A DNA stretch of 64,000 nucleotides from Terrabacter sp. Root181 (GTDB taxonomy: Bacteria > Actinomycetota > Actinomycetes > Actinomycetales > Dermatophilaceae), in assembly GCF_001428505.1 (NCBI RefSeq), contig NZ_LMHU01000001.1:1257813-1321812 (forward strand). Direction: 5' to 3'. The position numbers and the translations under genes are program-made. The number at the start of each line of letters is the position of its first letter. The first letter of the stretch is position 1. Shown here in pieces: positions 18,138 through 32,046 of the stretch. The notes beneath the pieces were generated by a model. It was not told where the DNA came from. It saw only the letters and a program-made list of their open reading frames with translations, and did not search any database.

Positions 18138-18677
18138 TCACCACCGGTGGGCGACGTCGACGACGAGACGGCGGCCGCCGTCGGCGTCGGTCAGGACGAA
18201 GGCCCGCATCGGCAGCCGCGCCCGGACGCCGAGCCCGAAGTCGGTGTAGCCCTCGAAGCTGCCGACGTTCCTCAGCTGGCGGAAGGTGCGCCACCCGGTC
18301 AGGGTCGTGGTGCTTGTGGCGAGGGTCGACGGGGCGTCGACGGTGACCTGGATCCTCGCGCCCCCGCTGACGGGCACGGGCAGCCCGCTGCCAGGCGCGG
18401 TGACGGCGGAGACGTAGCGGACGTCGTAGCCGAGCGCGCCGCGCCCCGGTGCGAGGTCCAGGACGAGGCGGTCGTAGCAGGGGTGCTGACCGGCACGGGT
18501 CCCCGTGACCGAGCCGGTCCACAACCGGGCGGGGCTCGTGGCCTTGGCCAGGGATCCCCAGGTGATGCCGCAGAACGGTGCGGCGGAGGCAGTCGTGCTC
18601 GTGGCGGCGACGGCTACGGGCGCGGCGAGGGCGGCGGCGCACGCGGCGACCGCGAGCCGGCGGGTGATGGCGTACAT
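18138..18677 (-). CDS. secreted AMIN-like domain protein
   Basis: The product is 179 aa. It has a signal peptide: a short basic start (MYAITRRL), a hydrophobic Ala/Val core and an ASA-like cleavage region near residue 33. The mature part contains FCGITWG, then DRLVLDLAPGRGALGYDVRYV, a pattern of AMIN-like domains in exported actinobacterial proteins, which may bind cell-wall polymers. C37 and C67 may pair. An AAGGGGGA site precedes the ATG; the upstream extension of the frame is not part of the gene. Exact role unknown. Confidence 0.7.
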   Translation of the reverse strand: MYAITRRLAVAACAAALAAPVAVAATSTTASAAPFCGITWGSLAKATSPARLWTGSVTGTRAGQHPCYDRLVLDLAPGRGALGYDVRYVSAVTAPGSGLPVPVSGGARIQVTVDAPSTLATSTTTLTGWRTFRQLRNVGSFEGYTDFGLGVRARLPMRAFVLTDADGGRRLVVDVAHRW

Positions 18678-18805
18678 GGAGGTTCCCCCTTCGGACGGGA
18701 CCGGGCCGGGTCGTCCGGTGCCCCACACGTAAGACGTGCAGGGCCCCGGGAGGGTTGACGGGGGGCCGCCTGGCCGACGTCGACCTGCCGTTAGGCTCGG
18801 GCGCC

Positions 18806-19663
18806 ATGAGCGAGTCGAGCGGGCCCACGCTGCGCGTGCGGCTCGACCTGGCCTACGACGGGACCGCCTTCTCGGGGTGGGCGGCCCAGCCCTCGCTGCG
18901 CACCGTCCAGGGAGAGCTGGCGGCCGCCCTGACCACGGTGCTGCGCAGTCCCGAGCCCGTCCGCGTCACGGTGGCCGGTCGCACCGATGCCGGCGTCCAC
19001 GCGCGCGGCCAGGTCGCCCACGTCGACCTCGACCCGCAGGCGTGGGCCGCCCTGCCGGGCCGGTCGGACCGGGAGCCGGGAGCCGCCCTCGTCCGTCGCC
19101 TCGGCGGCATCCTCGCCCACGACGTCGTCGTGCGCGGCGCGGTCGTGGCCCCGGACGGCTTCGACGCACGCTTCTCGGCCGTGGAGCGGCGCTACCTCTA
19201 CCGCCTGGCCGACCCGGACGCCGACCGCGACCCCCTGCGTCGTCACGACACCGTCTGGTGGCGGCGCCCCCTCGACGTCGCAGCCATGGACGATGCGGCG
19301 CGCTCGCTCGTCGGTCTGCGGGACTTCGCGGCGTTCTGCAAGCAGCGCGAGGGCGCGACGACCGTGCGCACCCTGCTCGACTTCTCGTGGACCCGGCTGC
19401 CCGACGGGGTGCTCGCCGCCACGGTGCGCGCCGACGCTTTCTGCCACTCGATGGTGCGCTCGCTCGTCGGCGCGGTGGTCCCCGTCGGGGAGGGGCGCCG
19501 CACCGTGGACTGGCCGCTGTCGCTGCAGGACCGCGCCGAGCGCACGGCCGGGATCCACGTCATGCCCCCGCACGGTCTCAGTCTCGAGGAGGTCGTCTAC
19601 CCCGCGGAGGCCGACCTCGCCGCGCGGGCCGTCGTCACGCGAGCCCGTCGAGAGCCCGGGTGA
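18806..19663 (+). CDS. truA: tRNA pseudouridine(38-40) synthase TruA
   Basis: The product is 285 aa. It converts U38-U40 of the tRNA anticodon arm to pseudouridine. The catalytic Asp is in AGRTDAGVHARGQVAH, and YDGTAFSGWAAQ and FCHSMVRSLVGA are conserved. I start at ATG 18806, eight bases after TAGGCT (18792-18797); an in-frame ATG at 18755 adds 17 unconserved residues. truA classically follows rplQ; here only the AMIN-like gene intervenes. Confidence 0.93.
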   Translation: MSESSGPTLRVRLDLAYDGTAFSGWAAQPSLRTVQGELAAALTTVLRSPEPVRVTVAGRTDAGVHARGQVAHVDLDPQAWAALPGRSDREPGAALVRRLGGILAHDVVVRGAVVAPDGFDARFSAVERRYLYRLADPDADRDPLRRHDTVWWRRPLDVAAMDDAARSLVGLRDFAAFCKQREGATTVRTLLDFSWTRLPDGVLAATVRADAFCHSMVRSLVGAVVPVGEGRRTVDWPLSLQDRAERTAGIHVMPPHGLSLEEVVYPAEADLAARAVVTRARREPG

Positions 19664-19725
19664 GCGGTGTCTCAGGCCCGAGACCGGACCGGCGCCCGTC
19701 CGGTCCGTGTGGTTGGATCGTCCGC

Positions 19726-20343
19726 ATGAAGGCCCGCCCCACCCGCGTCGTCTCGGTGGGCGTCCTCACGTTCACGCTGGCGCTGACGGGCTGCTCCAAG
19801 GACACGACCGCCTCGCCGCCGTCGGTGTCGAGCACCTCGGCCACCCCCTCGGCTGGCAGCACGTCGGGTGCCACCGGTTCCACCGCGACCGCGGAGGGCG
19901 ACGAGGTCAGGGGTCGCTCGGGCGGGTTCACCGTCGTGCCCCCCGAGGGCTGGACCGAGGCGACCGACCAGGCCAGCGGCGTCGCCGACATCGACCTCGT
20001 GCTGCTCTCGTCGAAGAAGGTCGGCGCCTTCGCCAACAACCTCGTGGTCACCGCGGCCGACGGCGACCAGTCGGTCCTCGACGACGAGCTGGCCAAGGGC
20101 CGCCAGCAGCTGGGCGCCGCCGGACGCACCGTCTCCTCGGCGCCCGACAAGACCGTGTCGGGCTCGACGGCCGTCGGCTTCACGACGACGTTCGAGCAGC
20201 AGGGCATCAAGGTGCTCGCCCGCTCCTACGGCGTCGCCCGCGGCGGCCGGATCTACCTGCTCACCCTCAGCTCGTCCCAGGCCGACGCGGCCCACGCGAT
20301 GGCCGAGTTCGACGAGCTGCTCTCGACCTGGGCGTGGACGTAG
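19726..20343 (+). CDS. lipoprotein of unknown function (first of pair)
   Basis: The product is 205 aa with a lipoprotein signal: FTLALTGC, cleaved before C24. A Ser/Thr/Ala/Gly linker (residues 28-60) follows, then a globular domain from GGFTVVPPEGWTEAT to LLSTWAWT. The ending resembles that of the next gene (VLDSWSWG), and both have a WT or WS-type domain with similar layout, suggesting tandem duplication with strong divergence. Probably anchored outside the membrane. The ATG has TTGGAT seven bases before it. Confidence 0.75.
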   Translation: MKARPTRVVSVGVLTFTLALTGCSKDTTASPPSVSSTSATPSAGSTSGATGSTATAEGDEVRGRSGGFTVVPPEGWTEATDQASGVADIDLVLLSSKKVGAFANNLVVTAADGDQSVLDDELAKGRQQLGAAGRTVSSAPDKTVSGSTAVGFTTTFEQQGIKVLARSYGVARGGRIYLLTLSSSQADAAHAMAEFDELLSTWAWT

Positions 20344-20346
20344 CCG

Positions 20347-20985
20347 ATGTCGGCGCGCATGAGGACGTCGGTGGCCCTGCTCCCGGCGATCGCCCTGTTC
20401 ATCGCCCCCGGCCTCGCCGGGTGCTCCGGTGACGCCGCCCCCGCGGCGCCCACCCGGACCGACGTCGGCGTCGTGCACGTGCCGACGTCCGCCGCCCCGA
20501 CCACCGACAGCGCCGGTCACCGCATCCAGCCGCTGCCGGCCGCAGTGAGTCACGTCGCGATGAGCGATGATCGCGTCCGCGGCATCGACTACAGCTACCT
20601 GCAGCCGGTCGGGTGGAGCCGGGCCGACCGCCGCCTCGACCCGCCGCCCGACACCCTCCTGCAGCCCGACGACGACAGCGTGCCGGCCTTCATCGCGGTC
20701 GAGCGGCCGATCAAGGTCGGGTCCCACTCCTTGTCGGAGGTGGTCGACGGGCTCCGTGAGGGCTTCGAGGCCAAGGGCCTCGCGCCGATGGCCGCCCCCG
20801 AGCGGGAGATCGCCGGCTACCGGGCGATGGGCATCGTCGTCGACCAGTCGGAGCAGGTGCGCCACGTCTACTACGTCGTCCCCTACACCGAGCAGGCCTT
20901 CGCGATCCGCCTGACCTACGACCCCGCACACCCGGAGGCCCTCGACGTCTACCGCGCCGTGCTCGACTCCTGGTCGTGGGGGTGA
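20347..20985 (+). CDS. lipoprotein of unknown function (second of pair)
   Basis: The product is 212 aa with lipobox LAGC (Cys at residue 26). After a low-complexity Ala/Pro/Thr linker, the domain begins YSYLQPVGWSRADRRLDPPPD and ends AVLDSWSWG. The ATG follows the previous stop by three bases, so the two are co-transcribed. Similar length and domain order to its upstream neighbour. No enzymatic motif seen. Confidence 0.75.
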   Translation: MSARMRTSVALLPAIALFIAPGLAGCSGDAAPAAPTRTDVGVVHVPTSAAPTTDSAGHRIQPLPAAVSHVAMSDDRVRGIDYSYLQPVGWSRADRRLDPPPDTLLQPDDDSVPAFIAVERPIKVGSHSLSEVVDGLREGFEAKGLAPMAAPEREIAGYRAMGIVVDQSEQVRHVYYVVPYTEQAFAIRLTYDPAHPEALDVYRAVLDSWSWG

Positions 20986-21050
20986 CGCGTGCGCGACCTG
21001 ATGCTTAACCGGGTGACGCGGCCACACGGCATACGTCAGGCTTGACCCTC

Positions 21051-22733
21051 GTGGGCCACGTCGACGTCAACTCCGTCTCCTTCAGCCTGCCGGACGGCAG
21101 GCCGCTCCTCAACGACGTCTCGGTGCGGGTGGGGGAGGGCGCCAAGGTCGCCCTCATCGGCCCCAACGGGACCGGCAAGACGACGCTGACGCGGATCATC
21201 GCCGGCGACGTCGCCGCCCACGAGGGCGCCGTGACCCGATCGGGCGGGCTCGGCGTGATGCGCCAGTTCATCGGCAAAGTGCGCGACGACACGACGGTGC
21301 GCGACCTGCTCGTGTCGGTGGCGCCCGAGCGCATCCGCGCCGCCGCCGAGGAGGTCGACCGCAGCGAGCTGCTCATGATGGAGCGCGACTCCGAGGACGA
21401 CCAGATGGCCTACGCCCACGCGCTCGTCGAGTGGGGCGAGGCCGGCGGCTACGAGCAGGAGACCCTCTGGGACCAGTGCACCGTCGCAGCCCTCGGCATC
21501 CCGTACGAGCAGGCGCAGTGGCGCAAGGTCACGACCCTCTCCGGCGGCGAGCAGAAGCGGCTCGTGCTCGAGGCGCTGCTGCGTGGCCCGGAGGAGGTGC
21601 TGCTCCTCGACGAGCCGGACAACTACCTCGACGTGCCGACGAAGCGCTGGCTCGAGGAGGCGCTCGTCGCCTCGCCCAAGACCGTGCTGTTCATCAGCCA
21701 CGACCGCGAGCTGCTCGACCGGGTGGCCACCCGGGTCGCGACGCTCGAGCCCGGCGGCGCCGGGGCGACCCTCTGGGTGCACCCCGGCCGGTTCGCGACC
21801 TACGCCCAGGCCCGCACCGACCGCAACGACCGTCTCGAGGAGCTGCGCCGTCGCTGGGACGAGGAGCACGTCAAGCTCAAGACCCTCGTGCAGACGCTCA
21901 AGGTCAAGGCCAAGTTCAACGACGGCATGGCCTCGCGCTACCAGGCCGCGCAGACCCGGCTGGCGAAGTTCGAGCAGGCGGGACCGCCGGAGGAGACGCC
22001 GATGACGCAGTCGGTCACGATGCGCCTCACCGGTGGCCGCACGGCCAAGCGCGCCATCGTCGCGACGGGACTCGAGCTGACCGGGCTGATGAAGCCCTTC
22101 GACCTGGAGGTCTGGTACGGCGAGCGGGTCGCGATCCTCGGCAGCAACGGCTCGGGCAAGTCGCACTTCCTGCGGCTGCTCGCGTGCGGTGGCACCGACC
22201 CCGAGCGCGAGCACCAGCCCGTCGGTGACGTGCGGCCGGTCCCGGTCGAGCACGCAGGTGTCGTGCGTCTCGGGTCGCGGGTGCGGCCGGGCTGGTTCGC
22301 GCAGACGCACGAGCACCCGTCGCTCATGGGGCGCACGCTGCTCGAGATCCTGCACCGCGGCGACGAGCACCGCGAGGGCCGCCCGCGCGAGCAGGCCGCG
22401 CGGGCGCTCGACCGCTACGAGCTGGCCCGGTCGGGCGAGCAGCGCTTCGAGTCGCTGTCGGGCGGGCAGCAGGCCCGGTTCCAGATCCTGCTGCTCGAGC
22501 TGTCGGGCGCCACGATGCTCCTGCTCGACGAGCCCACCGACAACCTCGACCTCCAGTCGGCCGAGGCGCTCGAGGAGGGTCTCGACCGGTTCGAGGGCAC
22601 CGTCGTGGCCGTCACGCACGACCGGTGGTTCGCCCGTGGCTTCGACCGCTTCCTCGTCTTCGGCGCCGACGGTCGCGTCTACGAGTCCACCGAGCCGGTG
22701 TGGGACGAGGGACGGGTCGTCCGGCCGCGGTGA
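21051..22733 (+). CDS. ABC-F family ATPase
   Basis: The product is 560 aa with two ABC domains and no membrane segment, the ABC-F layout (ribosome-associated translation factors, some giving antibiotic resistance). Domain 1 has Walker A GPNGTGKTT, signature LSGGEQKRL and Walker B LLLDEPDNYLD. The last differs from the usual DEPTNHLD. A charged linker at about residues 255-310 fits the P-site tRNA interaction motif. Domain 2 has GSNGSGKSH, LSGGQQAR and DEPTDNLD. I start at GTG 21051; TTG 21042 would add three residues. Which ABC-F subfamily is unclear. Confidence 0.85.
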   Translation: MGHVDVNSVSFSLPDGRPLLNDVSVRVGEGAKVALIGPNGTGKTTLTRIIAGDVAAHEGAVTRSGGLGVMRQFIGKVRDDTTVRDLLVSVAPERIRAAAEEVDRSELLMMERDSEDDQMAYAHALVEWGEAGGYEQETLWDQCTVAALGIPYEQAQWRKVTTLSGGEQKRLVLEALLRGPEEVLLLDEPDNYLDVPTKRWLEEALVASPKTVLFISHDRELLDRVATRVATLEPGGAGATLWVHPGRFATYAQARTDRNDRLEELRRRWDEEHVKLKTLVQTLKVKAKFNDGMASRYQAAQTRLAKFEQAGPPEETPMTQSVTMRLTGGRTAKRAIVATGLELTGLMKPFDLEVWYGERVAILGSNGSGKSHFLRLLACGGTDPEREHQPVGDVRPVPVEHAGVVRLGSRVRPGWFAQTHEHPSLMGRTLLEILHRGDEHREGRPREQAARALDRYELARSGEQRFESLSGGQQARFQILLLELSGATMLLLDEPTDNLDLQSAEALEEGLDRFEGTVVAVTHDRWFARGFDRFLVFGADGRVYESTEPVWDEGRVVRPR

Positions 22734-22795
22734 CCCCACCCACGCCCCACGCACGCGCCCGTGCCGCGGGCGGGGGAGCGGAGTAGCGTCGGGGC

Positions 22796-23845
22796 ATGCT
22801 GCTGCGAACGCTCGACACCGGAGTCGTCGGCGCCCCGATGGCCGGGGGCCCGTCGACGCCCGAGCTCGTGGCGGCCGTCGGCGAGGCGGGCGGTCTGGGC
22901 TTCCTGGCGGCCGGCTACCTCACGGCTCCGCAGCTCGCGGCGGCCATCGCCGAGGTGTGGGACGCGAGCTCGCGACCCTTCGGCGTCAACCTCTTCGTGC
23001 CCGCCCAGGCCAACGCGTACGCCGTGGGGCCGGGCGAGCTCACGGGTGCCGAGCGCGCAGAGGCCGTGGCCGCCTACCGCGAGGCCCTCGCGGACGACGC
23101 GCGGTCGGTGGACGTCGAGCCCGGGGAGCCGAGACCCGGTGACGACGACGACTGGGAGCGCAAGCTCGACCTCGTCGTGCGCGAGCGAGTTCCGTTGGTG
23201 TCGTTCACGTTCGGGCTGCCGAGCACGGCGGTGCTCGGCGAGCTCCGGCGTGCCGGGATCGAGACCGTCGCCACGGTCACCGACGTCGAGGAGGCGGCCG
23301 CCGCCCTCGCTGCGGGCGTCGACGGGCTCTGCCTGCAGGGTCCCGACGGAGGGGGACACCGTGGCACCCTCGATCCGGCCAAGGAGCCCTCGGGCACCGA
23401 CCTCGTCCACCTCGTCGCCGCCGTGCGGTCGCAGACGGACGTCCCCGTCGTCGCCGCGGGCGGCATCTCGACGCCCGAGCGGGCTGCGCAGGTGCGGGCC
23501 GCCGGGGCCGACGCCGTGCAGATCGGCACGGCGCTGCTGCTGACACCCGAGGCGGGGACCGGCCTGGCCTACCGGCGTGCGCTCGCCGACCCCGCCCACG
23601 AGCGCACCGCGGTGACCCGCGCCTACTCGGGGCGCCTCGCGCGCGGCCTCGAGACCGACTTCCTGCGCCGGCACGACGACCAGGCCCCAGCGGCCTACCC
23701 GGAGGTCCACCACCTCACGGTGCCGCTGCGACGGGCGTCGGCGCGGGCCGAGCGGCCCGACCTCCTCGCCCTGTGGGCGGGCACGGGCTGGCGGTCGGCG
23801 CGAGCCGTGCCCGCCGCCACGGTCGTCGCCGAGCTCGCCCACTGA
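22796..23845 (+). CDS. nitronate monooxygenase-like FMN protein
   Basis: The product is 349 aa, a TIM barrel like 2-nitropropane dioxygenases, which oxidise toxic nitronates with FMN. Visible: GAPMAGGPSTPELVAAVG, the catalytic-His region GPDGGGHRGT, and the phosphate-binding VVAAGGIST and AVQIGTALLLT. The residue run 100-125 is an acidic insertion. The ATG lies six bases after TAGCGT (22784-22789), with no Shine-Dalgarno, implying a leaderless mRNA. The in vivo substrate is unknown. Confidence 0.82.
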   Translation: MLLRTLDTGVVGAPMAGGPSTPELVAAVGEAGGLGFLAAGYLTAPQLAAAIAEVWDASSRPFGVNLFVPAQANAYAVGPGELTGAERAEAVAAYREALADDARSVDVEPGEPRPGDDDDWERKLDLVVRERVPLVSFTFGLPSTAVLGELRRAGIETVATVTDVEEAAAALAAGVDGLCLQGPDGGGHRGTLDPAKEPSGTDLVHLVAAVRSQTDVPVVAAGGISTPERAAQVRAAGADAVQIGTALLLTPEAGTGLAYRRALADPAHERTAVTRAYSGRLARGLETDFLRRHDDQAPAAYPEVHHLTVPLRRASARAERPDLLALWAGTGWRSARAVPAATVVAELAH

Positions 23846-23916
23846 CAGGTCCACACCGCTCGTCACCGCAGCGGGGCCCTGGGCGCGGTGGGGAGGGTGC
23901 GGCATACGCTCGGGGC

Positions 23917-24447
23917 ATGCCCAGTGCCGAAGGAAACCTGACGTGGGTGGCCGCCTCCGAGCGCCCCGACCTGCTCGCGCCGGCGGTCGTGGCGGCGCTC
24001 GAGCACGTGCCGGGGGTGCGTGTGGCCCCCATCGACGCGACGCTCGCGGACACGGCGGCCTTCTGTGAGGCCTACGACGTCGCGCCAGAGGCGTCGGCCA
24101 ACTGCGTCGTCGTCGAGGCACGCCGCGGCGAGGAGACGACGCTGGCCGCCGTCATGGTGCTCGCGACCGACCGGGCCGACATCAACCGCGTCGTGCGCAA
24201 GCACCTCGGCGCTCGCAAGATCTCGTTCGCCGACCAGTCGAAGGCGCAGGAGCTGACCGGGATGCAGCAGGGCGGGATCACGCCCGTCGGCCTTCCGGCG
24301 GACTGGCCCGTGCTCGTCGACGAGGCGGTCGTCGCGGCAGGTCCGGTCGTCGTGGGTGCCGGGGTGCGCGGCGCCAAGCTGCTGCTCGACGGGTCGGCGC
24401 TCGCCGGCCTGCCGACGGCGCAGGTCATCGCCCTCGCCGTGCGCTGA
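23917..24447 (+). CDS. YbaK/EbsC-type aminoacyl-tRNA deacylase
   Basis: The product is 176 aa. The fold signature is EASANCVVVEARRGEE, VRKHLGARKISFAD (with the conserved Lys), the LTGMQQGGITPVGLP loop and VGAGVRGAKLLLDGS. These proteins hydrolyse mischarged tRNA in trans (Cys-tRNA(Pro) for YbaK). The start at ATG 23917 lies six bases after TACGCT (23905-23910); the frame is open further upstream but without similarity. Confidence 0.85.
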   Translation: MPSAEGNLTWVAASERPDLLAPAVVAALEHVPGVRVAPIDATLADTAAFCEAYDVAPEASANCVVVEARRGEETTLAAVMVLATDRADINRVVRKHLGARKISFADQSKAQELTGMQQGGITPVGLPADWPVLVDEAVVAAGPVVVGAGVRGAKLLLDGSALAGLPTAQVIALAVR

Positions 24448-24455
24448 CGGCTCGG

Positions 24456-24737
24456 TCAGCCGGCAACGTCCCAGAGCATCTGGGCGCGCTCGGTCGGCGT
24501 CGTGCCGCCCCAGATGCCGAAGGTCTCGGGCACGCGGAGCGCGTGGTCGAGGCACCGCTCGCGCACGGGGCAGCCGGCACACACCATGCGGGCGGCCTCG
24601 GTCTGCTCGCGGCGCTCGCGCTGGTCGAGCTCATGGTCGTCGGCGAAGAACTGCTCGACGGCCTTGGTGCGGCACCGACCCTGCTCCTGCCACTCGTACG
24701 AGGAGTAGGTGGGGCGCGGAAGGCGAGTGATCGTCAT
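24456..24737 (-). CDS. WhiB-family iron-sulfur transcriptional regulator
   Basis: The product is 93 aa. Four cysteines (C22, C53, C56 and C62) bind the [4Fe-4S] cluster. The GIWGG turn (74-78) and basic C-terminus contact sigma factor and DNA in the family. WhiB-like proteins are found only in actinobacteria and their phages and sense redox or NO. GGAGGA precedes the ATG. Transcribed divergently from a CarH-like gene; its -35 overlaps that of the neighbour (24798-24805), so both likely share regulation. The subclass (WhiB1 to WhiB7) cannot be assigned by eye. Confidence 0.92.
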   Translation of the reverse strand: MTITRLPRPTYSSYEWQEQGRCRTKAVEQFFADDHELDQRERREQTEAARMVCAGCPVRERCLDHALRVPETFGIWGGTTPTERAQMLWDVAG

Positions 24738-24775
24738 GGCTTCCTCCGTCGGGTCCGGTCGAGCGATCTGATGCC

Positions 24776-24797
24776 GAACCTACGCAGAACCTACGCA
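24776..24797 (+). repeat. two perfect tandem 11-bp repeats, candidate operator
   Basis: GAACCTACGCA occurs at 24776-24786 and again at 24787-24797 with no gap, one helical turn apart. The second copy abuts TTGCAC, the -35 of the downstream regulator gene. Each copy read on the minus strand contains TAGGTT, a -10 box for whiB. The position suits binding of the CarH-like protein, because Thermus CarH is known to contact head-to-tail repeats of about 11 bp around a -35 element. Confidence 0.65.
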
Positions 24798-24805
24798 TTG
24801 CACAA
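24777..24805 (-). promoter_or_regulatory. putative whiB promoter
   Basis: On the minus strand TTGTGC (24805-24800), a 17-bp spacer and TAGGTT (24782-24777) form a good promoter, starting RNA near 24770 and leaving a short leader with GGAGGA. The -10 lies in the first tandem repeat, the -35 inside the rightward promoter's -35. Confidence 0.55.
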
Positions 24806-24827
24806 GAGGTCTGCATAAGTTTAGGAT
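24798..24827 (+). promoter_or_regulatory. putative promoter of the CarH-like gene
   Basis: TTGCAC (24798-24803), an 18-bp spacer and TAGGAT (24822-24827) direct transcription to the gene at 24910. The -35 shares four bases with the -35 of the divergent whiB promoter, so one bound protein could block both. Confidence 0.55.
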
Positions 24828-24909
24828 CGGGGTGCCCGATCGGCGCCGGAGCGGCCCATGACGGGAATCACCGGCCGCTCCGCCCGATGCGGGCGACCAA
24901 CGTGAAACG

Positions 24910-26013
24910 GTGATGATCGACATGAACCCGCAGCCGGCAGTCTCGAGGGAGCCTGGCCAGACGGACCCCGCCGACCCCGAGCCGGGAGAGCGGCAGCCCG
25001 AGCTGGGCTGGCCCGTCGGCGCCGTCTCCGAACGACTCGCGATCGCCGCGCCGACGCTCCGCTCCTGGGACCGCAGGCACGGCGTCGGCCCGAGCCTGAG
25101 GACGCGCGGCAACCACCGTCGCTACACCGAGCTCGACATCCGTCGCGTGCTGCTCATGTCCCGCCTCACCGCCCAGGGAGTGCCCGCGCAGAGCGCCGCC
25201 GACTCCGTGCTCGCGATGGATGCGGCGTCCATCGCCGAGCGGCTCGACGGCGACCGAGGGCTGACCGCCCTCCGGGCCGCTGCCTCCGCCGGCGGTGACG
25301 CTGCCGGTGGCGTCGAGAGCGCTGGCGTCGCGGGCCGGGGCGGCGCTCCCGTCGGTGCGCGAGAAGGCCCCGAGCAGGAGGCCATCGACCTCGTCGAGGC
25401 CATCGTCGCCGCGGCCCGGACCCTCGACGCGCGCACGATGTCGCTGCTCTACCGCCAGGTGATGCGCCGCCGCGAGGTCGGTCGGGCCTGGGTCGAGGTC
25501 TTCGCGCCGGCGCTGCGCCGGGTCGGCGACCTCTGGCAGGAGGGCCGCCTCGGTGTGCAGTCCGAGCACCTGACCAGCGAGCTGCTGCAGTCCGAGCTGC
25601 GTGCCGTCGTGCGGGCCAACCGGCTCCGCGTGGCGGGTCTGCCCGTCGTGCTGGCGAGCGCCGACGACGAGCAGCACCACCTCCCCCTGCTCGCGCTGGA
25701 GGCCGAGCTCGCCCGTCACGGTGTCGCGAGCCTCTTCCTCGGCCCTCGAGTCCCGTCCGACGCCCTCGTGTCGGCGCTGCGTGAGTCGCAGCCGAGGGCC
25801 GTCTTCCTCTGGGCCTCGCTCGCCCGCCCGCAGGACGAGCCGTTCTGGCGGGATCTCGAGGTCATCGACTGGCCCCTCGAGGTCGTCATCGGTGGGCCCG
25901 GCTGGCCAGACGGTGTCGCCGGTCCGGGGGGACCCGCGTCGGTGACGCGGGTCGTCGACTTCGACGCGGCCGTGACTGCGCTCGTCCCGAAATCTGCTGG
26001 TTCCTTGCGCTGA
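24910..26013 (+). CDS. CarH/LitR-like MerR regulator with B12-binding domain
   Basis: The product is 367 aa. Residues 33-105 are a MerR-type winged helix (GWPVGAVSERLAIAAPTLRSW, then GNHRRYTELDIRRVLL). Residues 155-235 are a helical bundle carrying W209 and E219-H220, the Wx9EH signature of CarH-type photoreceptors that clasp adenosylcobalamin. Residues 240-360 are a Rossmann-like B12 domain; EQH (254-256) aligns with the ExH that supplies the axial histidine, although the following Gly of the family is Pro here. CarH proteins repress DNA in the dark and fall apart in light. Starts GTG 24910, ATG 24913 or ATG 24922 are all possible. No carotenoid genes are nearby. Confidence 0.8.
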   Translation: MMIDMNPQPAVSREPGQTDPADPEPGERQPELGWPVGAVSERLAIAAPTLRSWDRRHGVGPSLRTRGNHRRYTELDIRRVLLMSRLTAQGVPAQSAADSVLAMDAASIAERLDGDRGLTALRAAASAGGDAAGGVESAGVAGRGGAPVGAREGPEQEAIDLVEAIVAAARTLDARTMSLLYRQVMRRREVGRAWVEVFAPALRRVGDLWQEGRLGVQSEHLTSELLQSELRAVVRANRLRVAGLPVVLASADDEQHHLPLLALEAELARHGVASLFLGPRVPSDALVSALRESQPRAVFLWASLARPQDEPFWRDLEVIDWPLEVVIGGPGWPDGVAGPGGPASVTRVVDFDAAVTALVPKSAGSLR

Positions 26014-26058
26014 GACGCGTCCGATCGGCGCAAGATTCCGCAACATCCTGAGCACGAG

Positions 26059-26072
26059 TGCAAAAAGTTGCA
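26059..26072 (+). promoter_or_regulatory. inverted repeat upstream of amylase-pullulanase
   Basis: TGCAA (26059-26063) and TTGCA (26068-26072) are mirror halves around AAAG. Short inverted TGCAA-type sites are typical for LacI-family sugar regulators such as actinobacterial MalR. A TAGGTT -10-like box follows at 26106-26111. The site lies about 100 bp before the gene, so repression or activation are both possible. Confidence 0.4.
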
Positions 26073-26172
26073 GTTCAGGTCTGGCGTGGTGTCCGACCCG
26101 GGCGCTAGGTTCTCCCCGGTGGTCGAGCGTCCAGACGCGGGCGTGAGCGACCCAGCCCACAAAGGAGTGCGC

Positions 26173-31944
<5,772 letters not shown>

Positions 31945-32046
31945 GCGCACCACCGGTCGGAGGCCGCTCCCCGCGACGCGGGGGCCGGCCTCCGGCGTGC
32001 GGTGCGTGCCCTGCCCGCAGCGTCGGCACGGGCATAGGTTGGACCG

